Origin: Amycolatopsis echigonensis
Lineage (GTDB): Bacteria > Actinomycetota > Actinomycetes > Mycobacteriales > Pseudonocardiaceae
NCBI RefSeq assembly: GCF_014174495.1
Contig: NZ_JACJHR010000088.1
Location: forward strand, 1 to 33,638
Direction: 5' to 3'
DNA: 33,638 nt
This document shows positions 8,901 through 15,712 of the stretch, in pieces. Numbering within the stretch: the first letter of the stretch is position 1; each line of letters begins with the position of its first letter. Position numbers and translations under genes: made by a program. The notes beneath the pieces are model-generated. The model saw only the letters and a program-made list of their open reading frames with translations, was not told where the DNA came from and did not search any database.

Positions 8901-9542
8901 CGGTGGCAATTGCTGGTGGCAGTGGCGAAATTGCTCATCGAGCGCGGTGACGCGACCCAAGGCAGGCAGTTCCACGCCGACGCGCTCGCTCATGCGCAGG
9001 AGGCGATTTCCCTTGCCTCGCAGGAAGCCGAACCGTATTTCGTGGCCGCCGTCGCGCGGTACAAGCTGGCCGAGTCCGCCGGAGACTTCCCGGCGAAGCC
9101 GATGCAGCGGCGCAAGGCGATCCGCGATCTGCGCCGGTGCGTGAAACTCGATCCGGGGAACGTCGAGGCGCAGCGCAGCCTCCAGATCATGGAGGAGAGC
9201 CTGCGGATCACCCGGAGCAGCACGGCGGGCAGCGTCGTGGTGGTGGTCGTCGGGATCGCCGCGCTGATCGCGTTGTGGGTGGGGTTCTTCTTGTCCGACA
9301 AGATCACCGGCGTCATGCTGACGACACTCACGCCGGTGCTCGTCGGGCTCATGGTCGTGGGGCTCGTGCTGCCGTTCCTGATCCGGTTGAAGCTCCCCGG
9401 CGGGGTCGAGGCGGATCTCGGCGCGAGCATCCGGCAGATCTCGTCCGGCCCGACCGGGGAGGAGACGTTCGGGCCGGGCCGGTTCAGCGTGACCGCCGCG
9501 GCGTCGGGCCCGGGGCCGCGCGGGCAGCTGGCCAGGCTTTGA
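5994..9542 (+). CDS. Giant membrane-anchored TPR-repeat protein, function unknown
   Basis: An 1182-residue protein made almost wholly of tetratricopeptide repeats. Ten phased 68-residue double TPRs, each opening with a variant of LRRFDEAEEA, cover about residues 85-765. More divergent TPRs follow to about residue 1055 (AEQHFRRAVELDPNHASY is typical). Near the C-terminus two hydrophobic segments (SVVVVVVGIAALIALWVGFF, then TTLTPVLVGLMVVGLVLPFL) form a hairpin. A charged tail of about 65 residues follows, opening LKLPGGVEADLG. There is no signal peptide, so the solenoid and tail should both be cytoplasmic. GTG at 5994 follows GGAAGG by seven bases; an upstream frame lacks a better site. No catalytic domain is visible. 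A scaffold for a membrane-bound complex is the likeliest role, but this is a guess from architecture. It ends one base from the convergent acyl-CoA synthetase gene. Confidence 0.85.
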   Translation: MTEPATAKAIDRLSDDWKLDEAEELGRRAVREFPDDPARWIALGKVQLIQYRREAALESFERAVHCPEAPALAVAWQVAALSRLRRFEAAEKAAEAGLARFPDDAEILHARARVCCDQEDWAGALPLFEQALAADPGRVDTKHWQVLTLASLKRFDEAEEAGLRAIDEHPGDPQPLATMGWMEGERDREEEALAWHERALEVDPRNEWALRLRVNRLSCLGRSDEAEAAVKAAIELRPREPRLWLARGWVDEQRDRGEEALTWYERALEIAPRYGGTLWWRVRRLRLLERFDDAETALREALEIRPDDPDLLTEGGALAEDQSRLEEALDWVGRALAVEPRDKLALLSRTGLLRKLRRFAEAEAAAREAVEQYPDDMGCLLEAGEVAEDRYRFEEALSWAERAAAVDPGNRGALENRVFALRRLRRFDAAEEVAREATDRNPEDPGRWVLRGWVAGDRFRFEEALACFRQARDLEPGYVWALLAESSVYDRLRRFEEAKASVRAVLDQEPDNVPAIQRMAALCRGHENVPEAIRWYERALEVDPRDAEVLCLHAAALRRLRRFDEARAVLSQAFALCPDEPGVLVERAFLLDDEGHFEQSLDSLRQAVEADPLDAEALKWRVTALGYVGRFEQAEAAAEEAIERRPDEPDLLVEMGLLHDAQLKYEESLGWFDRALRIDPFLVEAITGRSAALRSLRRFDEAERGVAEALERMPWSRSLREELVWIYHDSRRLDEAGQQLALLRADARDSGEEAETAAQSGWIRFAAGDYPAAEERFRAACEKEPDSVDYQFGLAWCLVRQATPQHREEAEKLCFSVLEKDNRYHAAHTCLGVLNYQRRQFAQAEQHFRRAVELDPNHASYVDLGALYSQLGRFDEAEKHLNAALERDWYDAQAHVELGYLELQRGIDDPEGKSGASAARHFRQAQQIDPANGSASLGLAVALMRSAGDFVEGEDVLQQALRRGDCDLPRWQLLVAVAKLLIERGDATQGRQFHADALAHAQEAISLASQEAEPYFVAAVARYKLAESAGDFPAKPMQRRKAIRDLRRCVKLDPGNVEAQRSLQIMEESLRITRSSTAGSVVVVVVGIAALIALWVGFFLSDKITGVMLTTLTPVLVGLMVVGLVLPFLIRLKLPGGVEADLGASIRQISSGPTGEETFGPGRFSVTAAASGPGPRGQLARL
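6246..8285 (+). repeat. Ten 204-base coding repeats (double TPR units)
   Basis: The CGGTTC core of the [LG]-x-R-F-[DE] motif recurs at 6249 and 6453. The cognate of the first copy reappears in the tenth at 8085, so copy 1 to copy 10 spans exactly 9 x 204 = 1836 bases with no net indel. At protein level the ten openings are LRRFEAAEKA, LKRFDEAEEA, LGRSDEAEAA, LERFDDAETA, LRRFAEAEAA, LRRFDAAEEV, LRRFEEAKAS, LRRFDEARAV, VGRFEQAEAA and LRRFDEAERG. Each unit is two 34-residue TPRs. The copies are clearly diverged, so this is old internal duplication. Confidence 0.85.
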
Positions 9543-9543
9543 G

Positions 9544-11616
9544 TCAGCCCTGCGTGATCGGCCAAAGGTCGTCGTTCAGGAGCCGCTTCACGATCTTTCC
9601 GGTGGCATTCCGCGGAAGCTCCGGCACGAAGTAGACATCGCGCGGCACCGCGAACCGGGCGAGGCGCTGGTGGATGTAATGCCGGACGTCCTCGGCGTGC
9701 ATGCGTGCGCCGCGGCGGAGCACGACATACGCGGCGAGGCGCTGGCCGTATTCGTCGTCCGGGACGCCGACCACGGCCGCGTCCGAGACGCCCGGCAGCG
9801 CGGCCAGGGCTTCCTCGACCGGACGCGGGAAGACGTTCTCGCCGCCGGACACGATCATCTCGTCGGCGCGGCCGGTGACGAACAGCCGTCCGGACGCGTC
9901 CTGGTAACCGACGTCGCCCGTCGCCATCAGGTCGTGGGCTCGGGGGACGCTGGAACCGTTGGTGTAGCCGTCGAACAGCATGTCGTTGCCGACGAAGATC
10001 TGGCCCTCGTCGCCGGGCGGGACCGGGCGGCGGTCGTCGTCCAGGATCGCGACCCGGGTGCCCGGCGGGCAGCGGCCCGCGGACGTCGGCGCGGCGCGCA
10101 GGTCGGCCGGGTCGGCGATGCTCGCCCAGGACACCTCGGTGGAGCCGTAGAAGTTGTAGAGGACGTCGCCGAAGGTGTCCATGAACGACGTCACGAACGC
10201 GCCCGGCATCGCCGACCCGCTGCTCGCCACGATCCGCAGCGACGACAGGTCGTACCGGTTGCGCACGCGTTCGGGCAGATCGAGGATCCGCTGCAGCATG
10301 ATCGGCACCGCGAACAGCGCGTCACAGCGGTGTTCGGCGATCGTGCGCAGCGTCTGCTCCGCGTCGAACCGGCGGATCAGCGACAGCTCCGCCCGCAAGG
10401 CCATGCCGAGCTGCATCGCGGCCAGCCCCCAGCTGTGGAACAGCGGGGCCGCCACGGCGATCTTGTCCCTGGCCCGCAACGGGATTCGCGACAAAACGGT
10501 CGCCGACGTGCTCACGCCCTTCGGCGTCGGACGGCGCGCACCCTTCGGCGCACCCGTGGTGCCCGACGTCAGCACGACGATCCGGCCCTCGCGTTCGCTC
10601 GGTTTCGGCCGGGTCACCGGCGCGTCCTGGAGCAGCTCGTCGAGCGTGCGGTAGCCCTGGTCGGCGTCGTCCCACGTGCTCACGCGCGGGAATTCGCCGG
10701 GCACCGACGCGATGATCGGCGCGAACTCGTCGTCGGCCAGGACCGCGGCGGGCGGGTGTTGCGTGAGGACTTCCTCGACGGCGGCGGGGGAGAGGCCGGT
10801 GTTGAGCAGGACGACGTCGGCGCCGAGCTTGCTGCATCCGACGAACGCCTCGACCATCGCCGCGTGGTTGCGGCACATCAACGCGACCTGTGAACCGGCT
10901 TCCACGCCGAGCGCGGCCAGAGCGTTGGCCAGCTGGTTGCTGCGCTCGTCGATCTCGCCGAACGTGCGCGTGTTGCGTTCGTCGTGCACCGCGATGTCGT
11001 CGGCCCCGCGCGCGGTCGCGGCGAGATAACCGCCGGCCAGCGTCGCGCCCCAGCGTGCGAACGAACTGAGCTGCTTGACCATTTTGTCCGGCCGTCCTGC
11101 GGCCAGCACGCCCGCGCGGACCAGCGTGTTCGCCGTGCGCAGGGCAGTGGCCGGCTCGTGCTCCGGCGGGTCGCCCGGCAGCCCGGACAGCTGTTGCCCG
11201 ATCCGCTTCGCCAGCTGTCTGAGCAGGCCTTTCGCCGTGCCGCGGGCAAGGAGGCCCGCGTGGTCCGGCGGCAGCGACGGGAGCATCATCCGCAGCACGA
11301 TCTCGGTGCCGCCGCGCGCGACCGGGCGCAGTTCGACCGACACCCAGGTCCGCTCGTCCGGCAGCCCGCACCAGACGACGTGCTCGCCCGGCCGGTACAC
11401 CGCCGCGTGAATGGTGCCCTCGACCAGGGTTTCCCGGTCCGGGGCCAGCCGGATCAGGCAGTGCGGCCCGCGGCCCCGTTCGGCCGGCACCGTGACCTCG
11501 CACCAGCTGATCGCCGGGACGAACCTCGGGTACAACTCCGGGCTGCCGACGATCTGCCACACCTGTTCGGGCGGGTGCCCGACCACCGCACTCGCCTCGA
11601 CCACATCGTCTCGCAT
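9544..11616 (-). CDS. Acyl-CoA synthetase (AMP-binding) with N-terminal SRPBCC domain
   Basis: A 690-residue fusion. Residues 1-148 form an SRPBCC (START/polyketide-cyclase-like) domain, recognisable by ASAVVGHPPEQVWQIVGSPELYP and a long C-terminal helix. From about 190 onward is an ANL-superfamily adenylating enzyme: the A3 P-loop TSGTTGAPKG at 350-359, YGSTE at 490-494, TGD at 566-568, the hinge around GRADEMIVSGGEN, and the catalytic lysine in NATGKIVKR (K674). It would activate a carboxylic acid, probably fatty or aromatic, with ATP and pass it to CoA. The SRPBCC domain could bind the hydrophobic substrate. ATG at 11616 is chosen because it opens the SRPBCC fold; a longer open frame upstream has no homology-like sequence. 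It converges on the TPR gene with a one-base gap. Confidence 0.88.
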   Translation of the reverse strand: MRDDVVEASAVVGHPPEQVWQIVGSPELYPRFVPAISWCEVTVPAERGRGPHCLIRLAPDRETLVEGTIHAAVYRPGEHVVWCGLPDERTWVSVELRPVARGGTEIVLRMMLPSLPPDHAGLLARGTAKGLLRQLAKRIGQQLSGLPGDPPEHEPATALRTANTLVRAGVLAAGRPDKMVKQLSSFARWGATLAGGYLAATARGADDIAVHDERNTRTFGEIDERSNQLANALAALGVEAGSQVALMCRNHAAMVEAFVGCSKLGADVVLLNTGLSPAAVEEVLTQHPPAAVLADDEFAPIIASVPGEFPRVSTWDDADQGYRTLDELLQDAPVTRPKPSEREGRIVVLTSGTTGAPKGARRPTPKGVSTSATVLSRIPLRARDKIAVAAPLFHSWGLAAMQLGMALRAELSLIRRFDAEQTLRTIAEHRCDALFAVPIMLQRILDLPERVRNRYDLSSLRIVASSGSAMPGAFVTSFMDTFGDVLYNFYGSTEVSWASIADPADLRAAPTSAGRCPPGTRVAILDDDRRPVPPGDEGQIFVGNDMLFDGYTNGSSVPRAHDLMATGDVGYQDASGRLFVTGRADEMIVSGGENVFPRPVEEALAALPGVSDAAVVGVPDDEYGQRLAAYVVLRRGARMHAEDVRHYIHQRLARFAVPRDVYFVPELPRNATGKIVKRLLNDDLWPITQG

Positions 11617-11814
11617 CGCGATCCGCCTCGCCGCCGCACGCGTGTGGGCTCCCCGGTCCTTCCCGGACGCGTGTTCAGGTTGCGGGGACGCTACCAGCCG
11701 AAGCGCGCCTGGGGTACTCCGAACGGACGCAAATCCATCTGGGTGGGAATTTTCTTCCCGGGTTTCGTCCGAGGTGACGGACGCGACCCGGCGGGTTCCG
11801 GCGTCCCGGACATA
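11617..11814. promoter_or_regulatory. Divergent control region, acyl-CoA synthetase / universal stress protein
   Basis: These 198 bases contain no convincing gene. They hold an inverted repeat at 11745-11759 (GGGAA, five bases, TTCCC) in a locally AT-rich patch, and an ACGCGTGT direct repeat around 11640-11675. Either could be an operator. No regulator gene adjoins, so no assignment is made. Confidence 0.35.
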
Positions 11815-12309
11815 ATGGGCCGGGTGGAGCAACTGGTCGAGGAATACGGGCCCAGCTGGGATCCCGGCCCGTACGAACGGGGCACCGACGGACCGCGCGT
11901 GATCCTGGTCGGAGCGGACACGTCGCCGACCGGGCTGCGGGCGACGGCCTACGGCGGCGGCCTCGCCCGGCGGCAGCGCGCGCGGCTGGTCGTGGTGTAC
12001 GTGGCCGCGCCGACGGTGTGGACCGGGCTCGCCGCGTCCGCGGTCGTCGACGTGCAGCAGCAGACTTTCGAAGAAGAGATCGAGCAGCTGCGCGCGGAGC
12101 TGCGGGACCGGGCGGCCGACCTGCAGGTCCCGGTCACGTTCGTGGTCCGCCGCGGCGAGACCTTCCCCGAACTGCGCCAGGCCGCGCAGGAGGCGAACGC
12201 CGACATGGTCGTGGTCGGCGCGTCCGAGCAGGGCGGGCACCGGCTCGTCGGCTCGGTCGGCAACCGGCTGGTGCGCGCCGCGACCTGGCCGGTCGTCGTG
12301 GTTCCGTGA
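11815..12309 (+). CDS. Universal stress protein (UspA family)
   Basis: A single-domain Usp of 164 residues. The N-terminal strand VILVGADTSPTGLRAT carries the usual aspartate, and the C-terminal nucleotide-binding region reads VVVGASEQGGHRLVGSVGNR followed by ATWPVVVVP. The glycine-rich loop and the GS(V) that contacts phosphate are present, though the first half of the loop is atypical (ASEQG where many have SRG). ATG at 11815 lacks a clear Shine-Dalgarno. The stop overlaps the GTG of the following methyltransferase (GTGA), so the two are coupled. Its specific stress role is not evident. Confidence 0.88.
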   Translation: MGRVEQLVEEYGPSWDPGPYERGTDGPRVILVGADTSPTGLRATAYGGGLARRQRARLVVVYVAAPTVWTGLAASAVVDVQQQTFEEEIEQLRAELRDRAADLQVPVTFVVRRGETFPELRQAAQEANADMVVVGASEQGGHRLVGSVGNRLVRAATWPVVVVP

Positions 12310-13067
12310 GCGACGGAGCTTTCGAGGAGGTCGTCGCGCGCCTGCGCGCCGCCGGATGCGTTTTCGCCGAGGACGAGGCCCGGCTCCTGCTGGGCCAATC
12401 GGGCGATGTGGCCGCGATGGTCGCGCGGAGGGTCGCCGGGGAACCGCTGGAGTACATCCTCGGCTGGGCGGAGTTCGCCGGCCGCCGGTTCGTCGTCGCG
12501 CCGGGCGTCTTCGTGCCCCGGCACCGCACCGAACTGCTCGTCCGGCTGGCTGTGGGGTTCGCGCACGAGCAGGCAGTGGTGCTCGATCTGTGCTGCGGCT
12601 CCGGTGCGCTGGGTGCGACGGTCGCGGCCGAGGTGCCCGGGATCGAGCTGCACGCGGCGGACGTCGAGCCCGCCGCGGTCGACTGTGCCCGGCAGAACGT
12701 GCCTGGTGACGTTTACCAAGGCGATCTCTACGCCCCGCTTCCGCAGCGGCTGCGCGGCCGGGTGGACGTGCTGATCGCGAACGTCCCGTACGTCCCGACC
12801 GACGAGGTCGCGCTCATGCCGCCCGAGGCGCGCGACCACGAACCCCGCGTCGCGCTCGACGGGGGAGCTGACGGTCTCGACGTGCTCCGGCGCGTCGTCG
12901 CGGAGGCTCCGGCGTGGCTCGCTCCCGGCGGGCACGTGCTTTTCGAGGCGAGCGAACGCCAAGCCGCGGCCGCGACGGCCGAACTGCGCAAGGCGGGGCT
13001 GGTCGCGTCGGTGGAAGAAGATGACGAACTCGGCGCAACAGTCGTGGTAGGACAGCGCGAACACTGA
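12306..13067 (+). CDS. PrmC/HemK-related protein N5-glutamine methyltransferase, unknown target
   Basis: A class I SAM methyltransferase of 253 residues related to the release-factor methylase PrmC. It has the family's FVPRHRTELLV entry motif (69-79) and SAM motif I DLCCGSG at 94-100. The catalytic tetrapeptide is N159-V-P-Y162, where true PrmC has NPPY. The N-terminal helical domain is shorter than in PrmC (about 280 residues). These traits match an actinobacterial PrmC-related subfamily whose substrate is unsettled, so the symbol is left blank. GTG at 12306 overlaps the stop of the universal stress gene by four bases. A 6-bp hairpin follows its stop. Confidence 0.85.
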   Translation: MSDGAFEEVVARLRAAGCVFAEDEARLLLGQSGDVAAMVARRVAGEPLEYILGWAEFAGRRFVVAPGVFVPRHRTELLVRLAVGFAHEQAVVLDLCCGSGALGATVAAEVPGIELHAADVEPAAVDCARQNVPGDVYQGDLYAPLPQRLRGRVDVLIANVPYVPTDEVALMPPEARDHEPRVALDGGADGLDVLRRVVAEAPAWLAPGGHVLFEASERQAAAATAELRKAGLVASVEEDDELGATVVVGQREH

Positions 13068-13069
13068 GC

Positions 13070-13086
13070 GGCGAACCGGATTCGCC
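13070..13086 (+). terminator. Short hairpin after the methyltransferase gene
   Basis: GGCGAA (13070-13075) and TTCGCC (13081-13086) pair perfectly around five bases, starting three bases after the stop. The stem is short and no T-run follows, so it is a weak terminator candidate only. Confidence 0.35.
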
Positions 13087-13121
13087 CGCTTTCCGTACTG
13101 CGTGCGTCCGGTGGGGGCGTC

Positions 13122-13133
13122 TAGGGTCGACGC
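13122..13133 (+). promoter_or_regulatory. Likely leaderless promoter of glgA
   Basis: TAGGGT at 13122-13127 lies six bases before the ATG at 13134. This is the TANNNT-N6-7-start spacing of leaderless actinobacterial transcripts, and no Shine-Dalgarno is present. A -35 box is not obvious. Confidence 0.5.
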
Positions 13134-14291
13134 ATGAAGGTCGGCCTGCTCACCCGGGAGTACCCGCCGGACGTGTACGGGGGAGCGGGGGTGCACGTCG
13201 AGTTCCTCGCGCGGGAACTGCGGTCGCTGGTCGACCTGGACGTGCACTGCTGGGGTCCCGATCGCCCGGACGGCGCACACGGGCACCGCGACGCGCACGG
13301 GTACGCCCAGCCCGCGTTCGCCACCATGGACATCGCGGTCTCGATGGCCGACGCGCTCGCCGGTCACGACCTCGCGCACAGTCACACCTGGTACGCGAAC
13401 CTCGGCGGCCATCTGGCGAAGCTCGCACACGGCATCCCGCACGTCATCACCGCGCACTCGCTCGAACCGCTGCGACCGTGGAAGGCTGAGCAGCTCGGCG
13501 GCGGCTACCGGGTGTCGTCGTGGATCGAGCGCGACGCCTACGAGGCAGCGGACGCGATCATCGCGGTCAGCTCCGGCATGCGGCGCGACGTGCTCGCCGC
13601 GTACCCGAACGTTGACCCGGCGCGGGTGCACGTGGTGCGCAACGGCATCGACACTGAGCTGTACCAACCCGATCCGGGCACCGACGTGCTCGAGAAGCAC
13701 GGCGTCGACCCGAAGCGGCCGTACGCGTTGTTCGTCGGACGGATCACGCGGCAGAAAGGCGTGCCGCATCTCGTGCGTGCCGGGGCCGCGTTGGACGAGG
13801 ACGTGCAGCTGATCCTGTGCGCGGGCGGAGCGGACACGCCGGAGCTCGACGCGGAGTTCCGCGGTCTGGTCGCGGACTTGCAGGAAAAACGGTCCGGCGT
13901 GCACTGGATCCCGGAGATGCTGCCGCGGCCCGAAGTCGTCCAGCTGCTCACGCACGCGCTGGTGTTCGTGTGCCCGTCGGTGTACGAGCCGCTCGGCATC
14001 GTGAACCTGGAAGCGATGGCGTGCGGCACCGCGGTGGTGGCCAGCGACGTCGGCGGCATCCCGGAGGTGGTCGCCGACGGCGAGACCGGGGTCCTGGTGC
14101 ATTACGACGAGACCGAGCCCGGCGCTTTCGAGGCCGGGCTCGCGCGCGGGATCAACGACCTGGCCGCCGATCGCGCCCGCGCCACCCGGCTGGGCCTCGC
14201 CGGACGGGACCGTGCGGTGGGAGAGTTCGGCTGGCCAGCGATCGCCGCCGCGACGGTCGAGGTTTACGAGGCGTGCGGGAGGGTTTCGTGA
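13134..14291 (+). CDS. glgA: Glycogen synthase / maltose-1-phosphate synthase GlgA (GlgM type)
   Basis: A retaining GT-B glycosyltransferase of 385 residues, the GT4-like form found in actinobacteria. In mycobacteria this form uses ADP-glucose mainly to make maltose-1-phosphate for the GlgE pathway. The N-terminal loop REYPPDVYGGAGVHVEFL (YGGAGVH 15-21) binds the donor. VGRITRQKG at 201-209 supplies the Arg and Lys that hold the pyrophosphate, and PSVYEPLGIVNLEAMACG around 281-298 carries the E-x7-E pair (285 and 292). The last four bases overlap the glgC start (GTGA). A leaderless promoter precedes it. Whether it makes glucan or maltose-1-phosphate cannot be read here. Confidence 0.93.
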   Translation: MKVGLLTREYPPDVYGGAGVHVEFLARELRSLVDLDVHCWGPDRPDGAHGHRDAHGYAQPAFATMDIAVSMADALAGHDLAHSHTWYANLGGHLAKLAHGIPHVITAHSLEPLRPWKAEQLGGGYRVSSWIERDAYEAADAIIAVSSGMRRDVLAAYPNVDPARVHVVRNGIDTELYQPDPGTDVLEKHGVDPKRPYALFVGRITRQKGVPHLVRAGAALDEDVQLILCAGGADTPELDAEFRGLVADLQEKRSGVHWIPEMLPRPEVVQLLTHALVFVCPSVYEPLGIVNLEAMACGTAVVASDVGGIPEVVADGETGVLVHYDETEPGAFEAGLARGINDLAADRARATRLGLAGRDRAVGEFGWPAIAAATVEVYEACGRVS

Positions 14292-15505
14292 TCGACGGAT
14301 CCGATGTGCTGGGGATCGTCCTCGCCGGCGGCGAGGGCAAACGGCTGATGCCGCTGACCACCGACCGCGCGAAACCCGCGGTCCCGTTCGGGGGCGTGCA
14401 CCGGCTGATCGACTTCGTGCTGTCCAACCTGGTGCACGGCGGGATCCGCCGGATCTGCGTGCTGACGCAGTACAAATCGCACTCGCTGGACCGCCATATT
14501 TCGACGACGTGGCGGTTGTCGTCCCTGACCGGCGAGTACGTCACGCCGGTGCCCGCGCAGCAGCGGCTGGGCCCGCGCTGGTTCCAGGGCAGCGCGGACG
14601 CGATCCACCAGAGCTTGAACCTGGTGCACGACGAATCGCCCGCGTACATCGCGGTGTTCGGCGCGGACAACATCTACCGGATGGACCCGCGGCAGATGAT
14701 CGACGCGCACATCGCGTCCGGAGCGGGCGTGACGGTCGCCGGAATCCGCGTGCCGCGCGCGGAGGCCCGTTCGTTCGGCGTGATCAGCACCGAGGACGGC
14801 ACCAAGATCGACGCGTTCCTGGAGAAACCCGAGGACCCGCCCGGCCTGCCGGATTCGCCGGACGAATCGTACGTGTCGATGGGCAATTACGTGTTCACCA
14901 CGCAGGTGATGCTCGACGCGCTGCACGCGGACGCCAAGAACCCGGCGTCCAAACACGACATGGGCCGCGACATCATCCCGGCGCTGGTGGAAAAATCCGA
15001 GGCGGCGGTCTACGACTTCAACGGCAACGTAGTACCCGGCGAAACCGACCGGGACCACGGCTACTGGCGCGACGTCGGAACGATCGACAGCTACTACGAC
15101 GCGCACACGGATCTGATTTCGACGCAGCCGATTTTCAACCTGTACAACCGGAAATGGCCGATCCTGGCCCACCCCGGCCAACGCGCGGCGGCGAAATTCG
15201 TGGAAGGCGGCACGGCGACGCAGTCGATCGTCAGCAACGGCTGCATCATTTCCGGCGCACAGGTGGTGGATTCAGTGCTGTCGCCGGACGTCTTCGTGGA
15301 GAACGGCGCGGTAGTACAAGGCTCAGTTCTGCTGGACGGCGCCCGAGTCGGCCGCGGCGCGGTAGTACGACGCGCGATCCTGGACAAAAACGTCGTCGTC
15401 CCGCCCGGCGCGCACATCGGGGTGGACCTGTCGAGGGACCGCGGCCACTACCACGTAAGCGACTTCGGGATTGTCGTGCTGGGCAAAGGAGAAACCGCTA
15501 TCTAG
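14288..15505 (+). CDS. glgC: Glucose-1-phosphate adenylyltransferase (ADP-glucose pyrophosphorylase)
   Basis: Makes ADP-glucose, the donor used by the GlgA encoded just upstream. The 405-residue protein opens with the nucleotidyltransferase motif GIVLAGGEGKRLMPLT (GGEGKRL 14-20) and has the KPAVPFGG sugar-binding stretch. WFQGSADAI, GADNIYRMD and the FLEKP motif of the family follow. The C-terminal third is a left-handed beta-helix with hexapeptide character (SIVSNGCIISGAQVVDSVLS). The length is normal and no motif is missing. GTG at 14288 overlaps the glgA stop, so synthesis of the two enzymes is coupled. It is followed by a strong hairpin. Confidence 0.95.
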   Translation: MIDGSDVLGIVLAGGEGKRLMPLTTDRAKPAVPFGGVHRLIDFVLSNLVHGGIRRICVLTQYKSHSLDRHISTTWRLSSLTGEYVTPVPAQQRLGPRWFQGSADAIHQSLNLVHDESPAYIAVFGADNIYRMDPRQMIDAHIASGAGVTVAGIRVPRAEARSFGVISTEDGTKIDAFLEKPEDPPGLPDSPDESYVSMGNYVFTTQVMLDALHADAKNPASKHDMGRDIIPALVEKSEAAVYDFNGNVVPGETDRDHGYWRDVGTIDSYYDAHTDLISTQPIFNLYNRKWPILAHPGQRAAAKFVEGGTATQSIVSNGCIISGAQVVDSVLSPDVFVENGAVVQGSVLLDGARVGRGAVVRRAILDKNVVVPPGAHIGVDLSRDRGHYHVSDFGIVVLGKGETAI

Positions 15506-15596
15506 CCCAGCCCCAACCCAAACCCCAGCCGCACCCGCGCACCCAACAATCGAGGCACCCACACCTCCCCCGCACCCCGATACTAAGCCTCCTCTG

Positions 15597-15653
15597 CGGT
15601 CTGGGGGTGCTTGTCAAGGCATCTTTCCCGCCTTGACAAGCACCCCCAGACCG
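15597..15653. terminator. 24-bp perfect hairpin between convergent glgC and glycosyltransferase genes
   Basis: The left arm at 15597-15620 (CGGTCTGGGGGTGCTTGT and on to CAAGGC) is the exact reverse complement of 15630-15653, with a nine-base loop (15621-15629). It sits 91 bases after the glgC stop and 60 before the stop of the convergent gene, so it could end transcription from both sides. The length and perfection exceed what a terminator needs, and no T-tract follows. It could instead be a mobile palindromic repeat unit. Confidence 0.7.
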
Positions 15654-15712
15654 TCAGCACACTCGGGCTTCGGGGTGCCCCCACGCAACATCCCTAAACG
15701 GAACCCGCCACC

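Noticed and set aside
5712..8993. A 1093-codon open frame antisense to the TPR gene
   Set aside because: It mirrors the GC-rich codon pattern and repeats of the sense gene, has no domain of its own and no start-site support; the sense frame has clear TPRs and membrane segments.
11617..12240. N-terminal extension of the acyl-CoA synthetase frame
   Set aside because: It overlaps the universal stress protein gene and shows no fold; the SRPBCC domain begins naturally at the ATG at 11616.
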